A stretch of DNA of 64,000 nt from Jejuia algarum (GTDB lineage Bacteria > Bacteroidota > Bacteroidia > Flavobacteriales > Flavobacteriaceae), in assembly GCA_947495775.1 (NCBI GenBank), contig CANMAQ010000006.1, positions 151,233 to 215,232 of the forward strand. The letters are read 5' to 3'. Below the pieces are notes generated by a model that had not been told where the DNA came from, did not search any database, and saw only the letters and a program-made list of their open reading frames with translations. Positions 35,289 through 44,681 of this stretch are shown piece by piece (the stretch's first letter is position 1; every line of letters begins with the position of its first letter). A program made the position numbers and the translations under genes.

Positions 35289-37583
35289 CTAAGAAATCTC
35301 TTTTTCTAATTCCCACTTTCCTTTATGCTGTGCATCTATTACAGCAATGGCGGTCATATTTACAATTTCGTCTACACTAGCATCGAGTTGTAGTATATGT
35401 ACTGGCTTGCGCATCCCCATCATAATTGGACCTATAGAATCGGCTTCATTAAGTTCTTTTAACAATTTATAGGTAATGTTTGCAGAATCTAAATTTGGAA
35501 AAATAAGGCTGTTCACCTTGCGTCCTGCTAATTTAGAAAACGGGAATTTGTCTTGCAACATCGCATCGTTTAATGCGAAATCGGTTTGTAATTCTCCATC
35601 TACAACCAGATCGGGGTAACTACGGTGTAACATCGCTACAGCTTCTTTTACTTTTGAAGCTTTTTCGTTTGAAGACGACCCAAAGTTAGAATACGAAATC
35701 ATAGCCATTGTAGGCTCGAAACCACAGGTTCTAATAACTTTAGAAGTCATCACTGCAATTTTAGCCAAATCTTTAGCTGAAGGATCTATATTTATAGAGG
35801 TATCACTTAAAAACAAAGGCCCTCTCTTGGTCATCATTACATTGGTTGTTGCAATACGGGTAGCACCTTTTGCCATGCCTATAGTTTCTAACATAGGTTT
35901 TAATACAGAAGGGTAATTTCTAGAATATCCAGAAATTAAAGCATCTGCATGGCCTTGATTTACCATCATAGCCGCAAAATAATTACGTTCGCGCATTAAA
36001 CGCTGTGCCGAATAAAAGGTAACGCCTTTGCGTTTTCTTTGCTCCCAATACACCTTAGCATATTCGTCTTTACGTGCGTTTTCTTCCTCGGTTTTAGGAT
36101 CGATAATCATGATATCGGCATCAAAATCAATCTCTGCCATCAATGCTTCTATGGTTTCTTTTCTTCCTAGTAGAATCGGTATAGCAATACCTTCTTCGTA
36201 TGCAATTTGCGCCGCTTTTAGTACTGTTAGTTGATCGCCTTCTGCATAGACCACTCGTTTAGGATCTAATTTAGCACGGTTTAATAGCAGTCGCACCAAT
36301 TTATTATCAGACCCTAAACGCTCACGTAAAGTGTCTTTGTATTTTTCCCAATCGGTAATAGGTTCTTTAGCAACACCACTATCCATAGCTGCTTTTGCTA
36401 CTGCTGGAGGTATTTCGGCAATTAATCTAGGATCGAATGGTTTTGGTATGATGTAGTTCCTTCCAAAAGCCAAACGTGTTTGCCCATAAGCCACATTAAC
36501 TTGCTCTGGAACAGGCTCTTTTGCCAATGCTGCCAACGCCTTAACCGCTGCCATTTTCATTTCTTCATTAATCACAGACGAACGTACATCTAAGGCCCCT
36601 CTAAAGATAAATGGGAACCCTAATACATTATTCACTTGATTAGGATGATCGCTTCGTCCTGTTGCCATGATAATATCATCTCTAGTATCTATGGCCAACT
36701 GGTATTTGATCTCTGGATTAGGATTCGCCATTGCAAACACAATAGGATCTTTAGCCATTAGTTTCAACATCTCTGGCGTTACAATATCTGCCATTGACAA
36801 ACCAATAAACACATCGGCATTTGTCATAGCCTCTTCTAAGGTATCAATCTTTCTATGGGTCGCAAACTCGGCTTTTTGCGATGTAAGATTGTCTCTATCA
36901 TCACGAATAACACCTTTACTGTCTAACATCACCATATTTTTACGTTGTGCACCACAAGATTGGTACAAACGTGAACATGAAATTGCTGCTGCACCAGCAC
37001 CGCTAATTACAATATTTACATCTGCTATGGCTTTGCCTGTTAACTCTAAGGCATTAATTAAAGCTGCTGCAGATATTATCGCTGTACCATGTTGATCGTC
37101 ATGCATTACAGGAATGTCTAACTCTTCTTTTAAGCGTCTTTCAATTTCAAAAGCTTCTGGTGCTTTAATATCTTCTAAGTTGATGCCTCCAAAGGTTGGT
37201 GCAATATTTTTTACAGTTTCTATAAACTCATCAACGTTTTCTGTATCTACTTCAATATCGAACACATCGATATCTGCAAAGATTTTAAAAAGCAAACCTT
37301 TACCTTCCATAACAGGCTTAGAGGCTTCAGGCCCAATATTTCCTAGACCCAAAACGGCTGTACCATTTGAAATTACAGCGACCAAATTCCCCTTGGCCGT
37401 ATAGCGGTAAGCATTGTCTTTATCTTTCTCTATCTCTAAACAAGGTGCTGCTACTCCTGGCGAGTAGGCTAAAGATAAATCTCTTTGACTTGCATATTTT
37501 TTTGTGGGTACAATTTCTATTTTACCAGGCTTTGGTTTTGCATGATAAATAAGTGCTTCTCTGCGTTTGCTTTCTTCGCTCAT
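35289..37583 (-). CDS. maeB: NADP-dependent malic enzyme with phosphotransacetylase-like domain
   Basis: 764 residues, the usual size of MaeB. The N-terminal malic domain (about 15-150; AYSPGVAAPCLEIEKD) and NAD(P)-binding domain (about 160-400; IVISGAGAAAISCSR) are followed by a phosphotransacetylase-like domain (about 430-755; ALISGYSRNYPSVLKP). The enzyme decarboxylates malate to pyruvate and gives NADPH; in such fusions the extra domain senses acetyl-CoA. A -7-like TATATTTG at 37694-37687 could serve it, giving a leader that contains the hairpin at 37641-37673. Confidence 0.95.
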   Translation of the reverse strand: MSEESKRREALIYHAKPKPGKIEIVPTKKYASQRDLSLAYSPGVAAPCLEIEKDKDNAYRYTAKGNLVAVISNGTAVLGLGNIGPEASKPVMEGKGLLFKIFADIDVFDIEVDTENVDEFIETVKNIAPTFGGINLEDIKAPEAFEIERRLKEELDIPVMHDDQHGTAIISAAALINALELTGKAIADVNIVISGAGAAAISCSRLYQSCGAQRKNMVMLDSKGVIRDDRDNLTSQKAEFATHRKIDTLEEAMTNADVFIGLSMADIVTPEMLKLMAKDPIVFAMANPNPEIKYQLAIDTRDDIIMATGRSDHPNQVNNVLGFPFIFRGALDVRSSVINEEMKMAAVKALAALAKEPVPEQVNVAYGQTRLAFGRNYIIPKPFDPRLIAEIPPAVAKAAMDSGVAKEPITDWEKYKDTLRERLGSDNKLVRLLLNRAKLDPKRVVYAEGDQLTVLKAAQIAYEEGIAIPILLGRKETIEALMAEIDFDADIMIIDPKTEEENARKDEYAKVYWEQRKRKGVTFYSAQRLMRERNYFAAMMVNQGHADALISGYSRNYPSVLKPMLETIGMAKGATRIATTNVMMTKRGPLFLSDTSINIDPSAKDLAKIAVMTSKVIRTCGFEPTMAMISYSNFGSSSNEKASKVKEAVAMLHRSYPDLVVDGELQTDFALNDAMLQDKFPFSKLAGRKVNSLIFPNLDSANITYKLLKELNEADSIGPIMMGMRKPVHILQLDASVDEIVNMTAIAVIDAQHKGKWELEKEIS

Positions 37584-37640
37584 AATAAGCTTCTACTTTT
37601 TTGCCTTTTAAAAGGGGTGTTCTTAGTCGTTTTATGCGTA

Positions 37641-37673
37641 AAAACAGCTGTCTGATATCCAGAAATACAGCTG
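37641..37673 (-). terminator. Hairpin after queG, upstream of maeB
   Basis: CAGCTGT (37645-37651) pairs with ACAGCTG (37667-37673), with a smaller dyad in the loop. On the minus strand T residues follow (37644-37641 and on). It probably ends the ruvB-P450-queG unit. Confidence 0.6.
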
Positions 37674-37716
37674 CTATTACTACCATCAAATATAATAATA
37701 CTAGTTCTGGAAACCG

Positions 37717-38640
37717 CTAATCTTTTAAAAAATTGATATTTCTTTTTAGGCCTGTAAATTTAGTACGTTTTACGGCCGATTTTTTAAATACCGCACTAAA
37801 TGTTTCTTGGGTAATTTCTTCCCAATCGGCTTTAGTCATCTCTAGAAGTTCTGGATGCGGATTAAATAGGGGTTCGTTGTGTGGTTTAGAAAAGCGATTC
37901 CATGGGCATACGTCTTGACACACATCGCAACCAAACATCCAATCGTCAAATTTACCTTTAAATTGCGATGGTATATTCTCTTTTAATTCTATAGTGAAAT
38001 AGGAAATACACTTACTACCATCTACCACATGAGGTGTTATGGCTTGAGTAGGACAAGCGTCTATGCAAGCCGTGCAACTGCCACAATGGTCTGTAACGGC
38101 GGTGTCGTAAGTTAATTCTAAATCGATGATAAGCTCTGCAATAAAATAAAAAGAACCTACTTTCTGTGTGAGTAGATTACTGTGCTTCCCTATCCAACCC
38201 AAACCAGACTTTGCCGCCCATGCTTTGTCTAATACTGGTGCCGAATCTACAAAAGCGCGTCCGCCAACTTCTCCAATTTCATCTTGAATAAAATGCAACA
38301 AGGCCTTCAATTTATCTTTAATCACAAAGTGATAATCGGTGCCATAAGCGTATTTTGAAAGCTTAAAGGCAGCTTCAGTTTGTGTCTGCTCTGGATAATA
38401 ATTTAATAATAGCGACACTACACTTTTTGAACCGTCTACCAATTTCCTAGGATCTAAGCGCTTATCGAAGTGGTTTTCCATATAACGCATTTCGCCATGC
38501 ATGTTTTTATTTAACCAGGTTTCTAACCGCGGGGCTTCTGCTTCTAAAAAATCGGCTTTACTAATGCCGCAGGATAAAAAACCGAGGCGTTTGGCTTCTT
38601 CTTTTATTTTTTTAGCGTTTATGGTTCTATGATCTATCAC
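37717..38640 (-). CDS. queG: Epoxyqueuosine reductase
   Basis: 307 residues. The two ferredoxin-type clusters are visible: CGSCTACIDACPTQAI and CDVCQDVCPWNRFS, together with the cobalamin-domain stretch WAAKSGLGWIGKHSN. QueG removes the epoxide of epoxyqueuosine in tRNA, the last step of queuosine synthesis, in the cytoplasm. The start is a GTG that overlaps the stop of the P450 gene (GTGA at 38640-38637), so translation is coupled. Confidence 0.95.
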   Translation of the reverse strand: MIDHRTINAKKIKEEAKRLGFLSCGISKADFLEAEAPRLETWLNKNMHGEMRYMENHFDKRLDPRKLVDGSKSVVSLLLNYYPEQTQTEAAFKLSKYAYGTDYHFVIKDKLKALLHFIQDEIGEVGGRAFVDSAPVLDKAWAAKSGLGWIGKHSNLLTQKVGSFYFIAELIIDLELTYDTAVTDHCGSCTACIDACPTQAITPHVVDGSKCISYFTIELKENIPSQFKGKFDDWMFGCDVCQDVCPWNRFSKPHNEPLFNPHPELLEMTKADWEEITQETFSAVFKKSAVKRTKFTGLKRNINFLKD

Positions 38641-39968
38641 CTTTTTTCAAATCTTAACATGGCGTTTTTAGGTCGCAATGTAATTAATGGCACTATTTCG
38701 ATGGTCTCAAAATGCGGATGAATTTTATACGTTTTCACCAATTCTTGAAGGGCAATAATCATTTCAAACATGGCAAAGTTATTCCCTATACACTTTCTTG
38801 GCCCTGCGCCAAAAGGAAAGTATTGAGACGAAAATTTCCGACTGCCGTCCTTAAAGCGTTCTGGTAAAAATGTTTCTGGAGCACTCCACAAATCTGGATG
38901 TCTATGCATTTCGAAAACAGAAAACAATACATTGGTATCTGGTTTAAAATGCATCCCATTAAAAACATCTTCACCAATGCTTTCGCGATCTATAAAATAC
39001 GCTGGAGGATAGAGTCGCATCGCTTCCTCAATTACAGACTGACATATTTTAGAGTTTGCGAGCTGTGTCATGATATCGTCTGTATCCTTTTGCAGGCTTA
39101 GAATTTCTTCAAAAATTTTATGCTGCCATTCTGGGTGTTTTGCTAGTAATTGACAGGTAAATGTTAAGGCATTGGCTGTCGTTTCGTGGCCCGCTGTAAA
39201 GAGAATTAAAATCTCATCAATAAGCTGCGCTTCCGCCATAGCACTTCCATCATCATACTTGGCCCCTAATAACATGTCTAACAAATCGTCGGCACGACCG
39301 CCTGAAGCTCGTCTTTCATGCACTATAGCTTTTAGTAGGGTTCTGGCTTCTGTGGTTAAATCTGTATGTTTTTTTATTTGTCCACTAGCCACAAACCACC
39401 AACCGAGATAGGGTTGCCTTAATTCCTTTACCATCATACGTTGCGCTGCTTCGGTGATGTACTGCAAACGCTTAATGTCTTTTTGATGGACTTCGCTACT
39501 AAATAATGATTTCACTACGGTTTGAAATGCTAAATCGTTACATATAGGCAACGCATCTGTAATAGCATCTGGCACGAGCTTAGCGTATTCTAGCTGTACC
39601 GCTTCCTTAATAGCCCCCAAGAGGTTTTGCAATTGTTTTTTATGAAATGCAGGTTGAATCAAGCGCCTTTGGGTGCGCCAAAGATCGCCTTCTGCCGTTA
39701 ATAAGCCTTTGCCTACATATTTTGCTAGATCTTTGGTTTGAATTTTAGATTTTCTATAGTTCTTCTGGTTTTTCTGCAGTATATATTCCATTAAGGCTGC
39801 ATCTCTAGAAAATAATACGCTTGTATTTAGCCCTATTTGTAACCGAAACGTATCTCCTAATGTTTTGAAATTTTCGAGATGAAAAGGTAAAGGGTTTTGT
39901 AAAATTTCTAAAGAATGTTTTAGAAATCGTTTTAAGGGTACTACGGGTATGTTTTTTTGCTGCGGCAT
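38637..39968 (-). CDS. Cytochrome P450
   Basis: 443 residues, soluble bacterial type. The haem loop is FGAGPRKCIGNNFAM with Cys393 as ligand, the I-helix is FTAGHETTANAL, and the K-helix is EEAMRLYPP (E-x-x-R). This is a complete monooxygenase; its substrate is not readable. The family member is unusual in lying between ruvB (32 bases upstream) and queG (4-base overlap). I choose the ATG at 39968 over a GTG one codon earlier. Confidence 0.95.
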   Translation of the reverse strand: MPQQKNIPVVPLKRFLKHSLEILQNPLPFHLENFKTLGDTFRLQIGLNTSVLFSRDAALMEYILQKNQKNYRKSKIQTKDLAKYVGKGLLTAEGDLWRTQRRLIQPAFHKKQLQNLLGAIKEAVQLEYAKLVPDAITDALPICNDLAFQTVVKSLFSSEVHQKDIKRLQYITEAAQRMMVKELRQPYLGWWFVASGQIKKHTDLTTEARTLLKAIVHERRASGGRADDLLDMLLGAKYDDGSAMAEAQLIDEILILFTAGHETTANALTFTCQLLAKHPEWQHKIFEEILSLQKDTDDIMTQLANSKICQSVIEEAMRLYPPAYFIDRESIGEDVFNGMHFKPDTNVLFSVFEMHRHPDLWSAPETFLPERFKDGSRKFSSQYFPFGAGPRKCIGNNFAMFEMIIALQELVKTYKIHPHFETIEIVPLITLRPKNAMLRFEKR

Positions 39969-40000
39969 CACTAATTTCTTTTGAATTTATTGAAAATCCA

Positions 40001-41023
40001 TTAAAACAAACCGCCTTGAATGCTTCCTCTTATCTTCCCTAAGTGTTTATAGGCTTCTTCTGTTACTTCTCGCCCTCTTGGTGTACGCATGATAAAGCCT
40101 TGCTGTATTAAAAAAGGTTCGTATACTTCCTCTATGGTTTCCGGACTTTCACTTACTGCCGTGGCTATAGTTGTGAGGCCAACAGGACCGCCTTTAAATT
40201 TATCAATAATGGTTGCCAAAATCTTGTTATCCATTTCATCGAGTCCATGCGCATCGACATGAAGCGCTTCTAAAGCAAATTTGGCTATTGCAATATCTAT
40301 ACTGCCATTGCCTTTTATTTGCGCAAAATCTCGAACGCGTCGCAATAGGGCGTTCGCTATCCTTGGTGTTCCTCTACTACGTCCTGCTATTTCTATAGCG
40401 GCTTCCATGGTAATAGGCATGTTTAAAATAGAAGCACTACGTTGCACAATGGTCGTTAACAGGTCGGTTTTATAATACTGCAATCGGCTTTGTATGCCAA
40501 ACCGGGCACGCATTGGTGCTGTTAGCAGTCCTGAACGTGTTGTCGCGCCTACTAGTGTAAACGGACTTAAATTAATTTGAACGGTACGTGCATTAGGCCC
40601 TGTTTCGATCATAATATCTATTTTATAATCTTCCATAGCAGAATACAGGTATTCTTCTACAATAGGACTTAAACGGTGTATTTCGTCTATAAACAACACA
40701 TCACGTTCGTCGAGATTGGTTAATAATCCTGCCAAATCTCCGGGCTTATCCAGTACGGGACCTGAAGTAATTTTAATTCCTACCCCCAACTCGTTGGCTA
40801 GAATATTAGCTAAGGTTGTTTTTCCCAAACCTGGGGGGCCATGAAACAAGGTATGATCTAAAGCTTCACTTCTTAAATTTGCAGCCTGCACAAAAATTTG
40901 AAGGTTTTCTAACACTTGGTCTTGCCCCGTAAAATCATTAAACGCCAAGGGCCTTAATTGCTTCTCAACATCTATCTCTTCTGGGGAAAAATTATCGCCT
41001 GTAGGGTCTAGGTTCTCGTTCAT
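40001..41023 (-). CDS. ruvB: Holliday junction helicase motor RuvB
   Basis: 340 residues of an AAA+ motor. Walker A is GPPGLGKTT, Walker B is VLFIDEIHRL, sensor 1 is VGATTRSGLL, and the arginine-finger region is APMRARFG. The C-terminal winged helix binds DNA (GFIMRTPRGREVTEEAY). With RuvA it drives branch migration. A -7 box ends 5 bases before the start codon, so the message may have no leader. It is the first gene of a unit with the P450 and queG. Confidence 0.97.
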   Translation of the reverse strand: MNENLDPTGDNFSPEEIDVEKQLRPLAFNDFTGQDQVLENLQIFVQAANLRSEALDHTLFHGPPGLGKTTLANILANELGVGIKITSGPVLDKPGDLAGLLTNLDERDVLFIDEIHRLSPIVEEYLYSAMEDYKIDIMIETGPNARTVQINLSPFTLVGATTRSGLLTAPMRARFGIQSRLQYYKTDLLTTIVQRSASILNMPITMEAAIEIAGRSRGTPRIANALLRRVRDFAQIKGNGSIDIAIAKFALEALHVDAHGLDEMDNKILATIIDKFKGGPVGLTTIATAVSESPETIEEVYEPFLIQQGFIMRTPRGREVTEEAYKHLGKIRGSIQGGLF

Positions 41024-41028
41024 AACAA

Positions 41029-41036
41029 CAAAGATA
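41029..41036 (-). promoter_or_regulatory. Candidate -7 box (TATCTTTG) giving a leaderless ruvB transcript
   Basis: TATCTTTG on the minus strand ends at 41029, 5 bases before the ATG at 41023-41021. It lies 2 bases beyond the upstream terminator. No TTG is at the ideal spacing. Confidence 0.45.
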
Positions 41037-41038
41037 AC

Positions 41039-41066
41039 AAAAAGCCTTTCCGAAATTGGAAAGGCT
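41039..41066 (-). terminator. Terminator after the YWTD propeller gene
   Basis: AGCCTTTCC (41043-41051) and GGAAAGGCT (41058-41066) form a perfect 9-base stem. On the minus strand T residues follow (41043-41039). Confidence 0.85.
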
Positions 41067-41099
41067 ATCTGGTAAAATGCTTCTATGCGTTATTTGGCA

Positions 41100-42488
41100 C
41101 TACTGCTTTACAATTCTCTTGTAAAATGTATCCTTGTTCGTTTGCAAACGAAGCACATACATTCCTGAGTTAATGGAAGACATATCTATACCGTGCTGGT
41201 CTAGACCGCCGTGCTTTAACGTTTTTCCTTGCATATCAATCAAGCTCCAACCTACAATATCTACAGAGCTCGCACTAATAAATAGTTGTTTTGATACTGG
41301 ATTTGGATATATACTTATTTGATTTGCGACACGCGCTTCAAGGCTTAGCGTTGAATCATCAAACGTTACAGCCATTGAATTTACAGTTGTCGCCATATTT
41401 TCAGCCACATCTTGACCATCAAATGAGATCGTATAAATTGCACCATTTACTAATGTTGGCGTATTGGTTAGTGCGGCGACAGCTCTGGTTCCTTCCTCTA
41501 ATTCTGTACCTTCTAAATTTACCACGTGCGGAGAACTTGCATCGGCTGTCCCTCCTGTTCTTGTAAACGTTACCGTTCCCGAAGCTAATGCCTCTGATAA
41601 AGTATAGCCAACATCTGCACTAGACACTGTGCTATCTGAACTTGGACTTACTGCGCTAAACACTGGAGCTGTCGCATCTACAACGCCTGTTTCAAAAGCT
41701 AAGCCCCAAACTCCACCTGATTCACCTGAAGTAATCAACTCTTCATCACCAGTACCATCTATATTTATACTTCTTATTCCTGAACCAGCCCAATACACCT
41801 TGCCTCCTGTAACGTCTAAACTAAGGCCTTGTGGCACACCACTAGTCGATAGGCTTTCTGAAGAACTACCATCGAGATTAGCCCTCCTTAAGGTAGAACG
41901 ATCGGTATAATAAATCTTACTATTCACCTCATCTACTTTTACAGTCCAAGGTTGGAGTAATCCACTGGTAATTACATCTTCTTGGTTTGTACCGTCTAAA
42001 TTGGCTCTTCGTATTGTACCACTATTATACATACCCCAATACACCTTGCCATTGGTTAAATCCAACCCAAGACCACTGGGATTTTGGGTATTAATAACGA
42101 TATCTTCCATATTTGTGCCGTCGAGATCAGCTCTTCGTAATCTGTTATTGCTAAACTCGGTCCAATACACTTTTTCATTTGCTAAATCTAACGCAAACCC
42201 GTTAGCTGTAGCACCAGATATTACAGTTTCGACATTAGTCCCATCTAAATTGGCTCTAAATATATCGGAACCATTACCATTATAATACATTTTGTTAGCG
42301 TCATTGTCTATTGCGACATCTACAGCGCGATAGTCTAGTACTGTTTGAACGTTTGAACCATCTGGATTAGATGATTGTATCGAGGAATCATTAGCCCAGT
42401 ATATTTTAGTCACTTGGACTTGTGAAAAAGATTTAAGGCTAAAGAGTAGCCCTAAAACGAATGAAAAAAAGATCGTATTTTTTTGCAT
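41100..42488 (-). CDS. Secreted YWTD beta-propeller protein with T9SS type A sorting domain
   Basis: 462 residues: a signal peptide (about 1-23); a six-bladed LDL-receptor class B (YWTD) propeller (about 27-270) with repeated units such as KVYWTEFSNNRLRRADLDGT and KVYWGMYNSGTIRRANLDGT; an Ig-like domain (about 275-380); and a type A sorting tail (about 385-462; ISIYPNPVSKQLFIS, then MYVLRLQT). It should be exported by the T9SS and attached to or released from the cell surface. YWTD propellers bind proteins or glycans; the ligand is unknown. The gene has its own terminator. Confidence 0.92.
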   Translation of the reverse strand: MQKNTIFFSFVLGLLFSLKSFSQVQVTKIYWANDSSIQSSNPDGSNVQTVLDYRAVDVAIDNDANKMYYNGNGSDIFRANLDGTNVETVISGATANGFALDLANEKVYWTEFSNNRLRRADLDGTNMEDIVINTQNPSGLGLDLTNGKVYWGMYNSGTIRRANLDGTNQEDVITSGLLQPWTVKVDEVNSKIYYTDRSTLRRANLDGSSSESLSTSGVPQGLSLDVTGGKVYWAGSGIRSINIDGTGDEELITSGESGGVWGLAFETGVVDATAPVFSAVSPSSDSTVSSADVGYTLSEALASGTVTFTRTGGTADASSPHVVNLEGTELEEGTRAVAALTNTPTLVNGAIYTISFDGQDVAENMATTVNSMAVTFDDSTLSLEARVANQISIYPNPVSKQLFISASSVDIVGWSLIDMQGKTLKHGGLDQHGIDMSSINSGMYVLRLQTNKDTFYKRIVKQ

Positions 42489-42638
42489 AAGGATAAGATT
42501 TGGTTAATTTATTTATGGCGAAAATAGAAAAACCCAAAGGAGACTACAACGTTTTGTCCTTTTTATTTGCATTTCAACTTATTTTAAATGCAAAATTGTG
42601 TTATAAATTATACAAAAATTAAAATAATCTCACTACAA

Positions 42639-42676
42639 AAAGAGACCGTCTAAAATGTATTTAGACGGCCTCTTTT
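42639..42676 (-). terminator. Terminator after the OmpA gene
   Basis: The arms 42639-42654 and 42660-42675 form a 16-base stem with one A-C mismatch and a 5-base loop. On the minus strand T residues follow. It ends the adhesin-PorP-OmpA unit. Confidence 0.85.
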
Positions 42677-42771
42677 AAAGACTATTATTAAAAAACAAGC
42701 TTAATTCTATACGTTATACTCCGTTTACCTATTTAAGATAATACGCCATTGGAATGGTCGTATTTCTGCTT

Positions 42772-44658
42772 CTACTTTAAAATAATAAACTCACAGCGCC
42801 TGTTTATATCGTACTCTTCATCAGTACAAATACCTTCTTTCACACATTTATTAAGGGGTTGCGCTTCGCCATAACCAACACTTTTTAAGCGGTGTCTTTC
42901 CACACCTTGCCCTACTAAATACTCTAATGCTGCAGCGGCACGTTTTTTAGAAATATTTAAATTATAGACGGCGGCGCCTCTGGCATCTGTATGCGCTCCT
43001 ATTTCCACTTCCATAAATGGGTATTTAGCCATAAGTCCCACAAGAACATCCAGCGTTGCAGCGGCATCTGTTCTAATCGTCGCTTTATCAAAATCAAAAT
43101 AGATTTTATCTAATGTAATTTGAAGTGCCCCAGAATCGTCTTTTTTAACACGTTCTTCTTTATCGGCATAAGATTCTAATGCGAGCAATATATCGTGCTG
43201 TACCTTACCGCTACGATCTGTAGAAAATTCGGTATCTGTTGGTACATATGCTTTTCTCGTACCTCGCACTTTATATTTTTTATTGGGTTCTATTTTAAAA
43301 TTATAATACGCATCTGCGCCAACAATAGTGTCTTGAATTACGGTACCACTTTCGTCAAATAAGGTCACCAAAGCCCCTTTTAGTAAAGCTTTCGTTTTTA
43401 GATCTTGTACTTTGCCTTCTACTTTATAAATGGTTAAAGGATTTTGTTCTCTAGAAAAACCGTACAATCTGTCGGCTCCCGACCGATTAGAGGACACGAA
43501 GCCTTGGTTGTCATTTTCTCTAACCACATAGGCAAAATCGTCTAAACTGCTATTAATAGAACGTCCTAAATTGACAGGTGTATCAAACTGACCGTTAACC
43601 TGATTACTTCTAAACACATCTAACCCGCCATACCCCAAGTGGCCTATAGACGAAAAATACAATACATTATAGTGGCTTATAAACGGAAATTGTTCTCTAT
43701 GTTTTGTATTTATTGTAGGCCCTAGGTTTTCTGGTGTTCCAAAAGTACCGTCCTCATTTATCTGTACTTTATAGATATCGAAACTCCCTAAGGTTCCTGG
43801 CATATCGCTTGCGAAATACATGGTTTTCTCATCTTTACTTAGCGCAGGGTGTTCTGTACTGTAAATATTAGACGTAAATGGCAATGCTGTTACATGCGTC
43901 CATTCTCCATCTACTAATTCTGCCTTATAAATTTTAATATGCGCAATACGTGCTTCTCCAGATTTTGTACGTGTTGGACTGGTTCTATTAAAGTACATGG
44001 TTTTCCCGTCTTTAGTAATCACAGGGTTACTTTCGTGAGATGCAGAATTAATGGCTTCTGAAAAAGGCCTAATCCCTTTTAATACATTATCCTTAGTTAA
44101 AGTCGCAGTGTACAAATCTAAATAAGGCAATTTATTCCACGCAAAATCAGGATTATCCGAATTTCTTGCAGAAGCAAAAGCAACTTTGTTTGTACCATAA
44201 AATGTCAACCCAAAATCACCACTAGAGCTTTTATTCTCTATTTGTTGCAGTGTAAACACATGTGGTGTGGTTTTATCGGTAGTTTCAAGAAACGCTAAGG
44301 TATTAATTGGCGTGTTGTAATACCGCTTTAAATGTTTATCTGCTTCTTTATAATTTTTAACCCCTTTTAAGGCTTGTGCAAATCTAAAGTGGTATTCTAT
44401 ATCTATAGAATCTCCATAGGTCACAAATAGTTCTCTATACGTTTTAATGGCTTTTTGAAGACTCGCATTGTAATAATAGCTATCTGCTAAATTTTGAAGC
44501 ACGTGTTGGTTGCGTACTTTGGTTTCGTAAAGTGCTGCAGCGTCTTTATAAGCTCTCATTTCAAAAAGCTTATTAACACGTTTTAAATTTTTATGTTGTG
44601 CATTACCCCATCCACTAACTAATAAAAGGCTTGCAACTATATATCTAACTGTTTTCAT
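42772..44658 (-). CDS. OmpA-family protein with TPR and PD40 repeats
   Basis: 628 residues: a signal peptide (about 1-20); TPR-like helices (about 24-120); PD40/Tricorn-like propeller repeats (about 150-400; SNPVITKDGKTMYFNRTS, HPALSKDEKTMYFASDMPG); a carboxypeptidase-regulatory-like domain (about 420-490); and a C-terminal OmpA domain (about 515-628; GAHTDARGAAVYNLNISKKRA) that binds peptidoglycan. It closes a three-gene unit with PorP/SprF (23 bases upstream) and the type B adhesin. Similar genes neighbour T9SS adhesins, so a periplasmic docking role is inferred. Confidence 0.92.
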   Translation of the reverse strand: MKTVRYIVASLLLVSGWGNAQHKNLKRVNKLFEMRAYKDAAALYETKVRNQHVLQNLADSYYYNASLQKAIKTYRELFVTYGDSIDIEYHFRFAQALKGVKNYKEADKHLKRYYNTPINTLAFLETTDKTTPHVFTLQQIENKSSSGDFGLTFYGTNKVAFASARNSDNPDFAWNKLPYLDLYTATLTKDNVLKGIRPFSEAINSASHESNPVITKDGKTMYFNRTSPTRTKSGEARIAHIKIYKAELVDGEWTHVTALPFTSNIYSTEHPALSKDEKTMYFASDMPGTLGSFDIYKVQINEDGTFGTPENLGPTINTKHREQFPFISHYNVLYFSSIGHLGYGGLDVFRSNQVNGQFDTPVNLGRSINSSLDDFAYVVRENDNQGFVSSNRSGADRLYGFSREQNPLTIYKVEGKVQDLKTKALLKGALVTLFDESGTVIQDTIVGADAYYNFKIEPNKKYKVRGTRKAYVPTDTEFSTDRSGKVQHDILLALESYADKEERVKKDDSGALQITLDKIYFDFDKATIRTDAAATLDVLVGLMAKYPFMEVEIGAHTDARGAAVYNLNISKKRAAAALEYLVGQGVERHRLKSVGYGEAQPLNKCVKEGICTDEEYDINRRCEFIILK

Positions 44659-44681
44659 TTTGTTTCCTTGTATTATAATGT

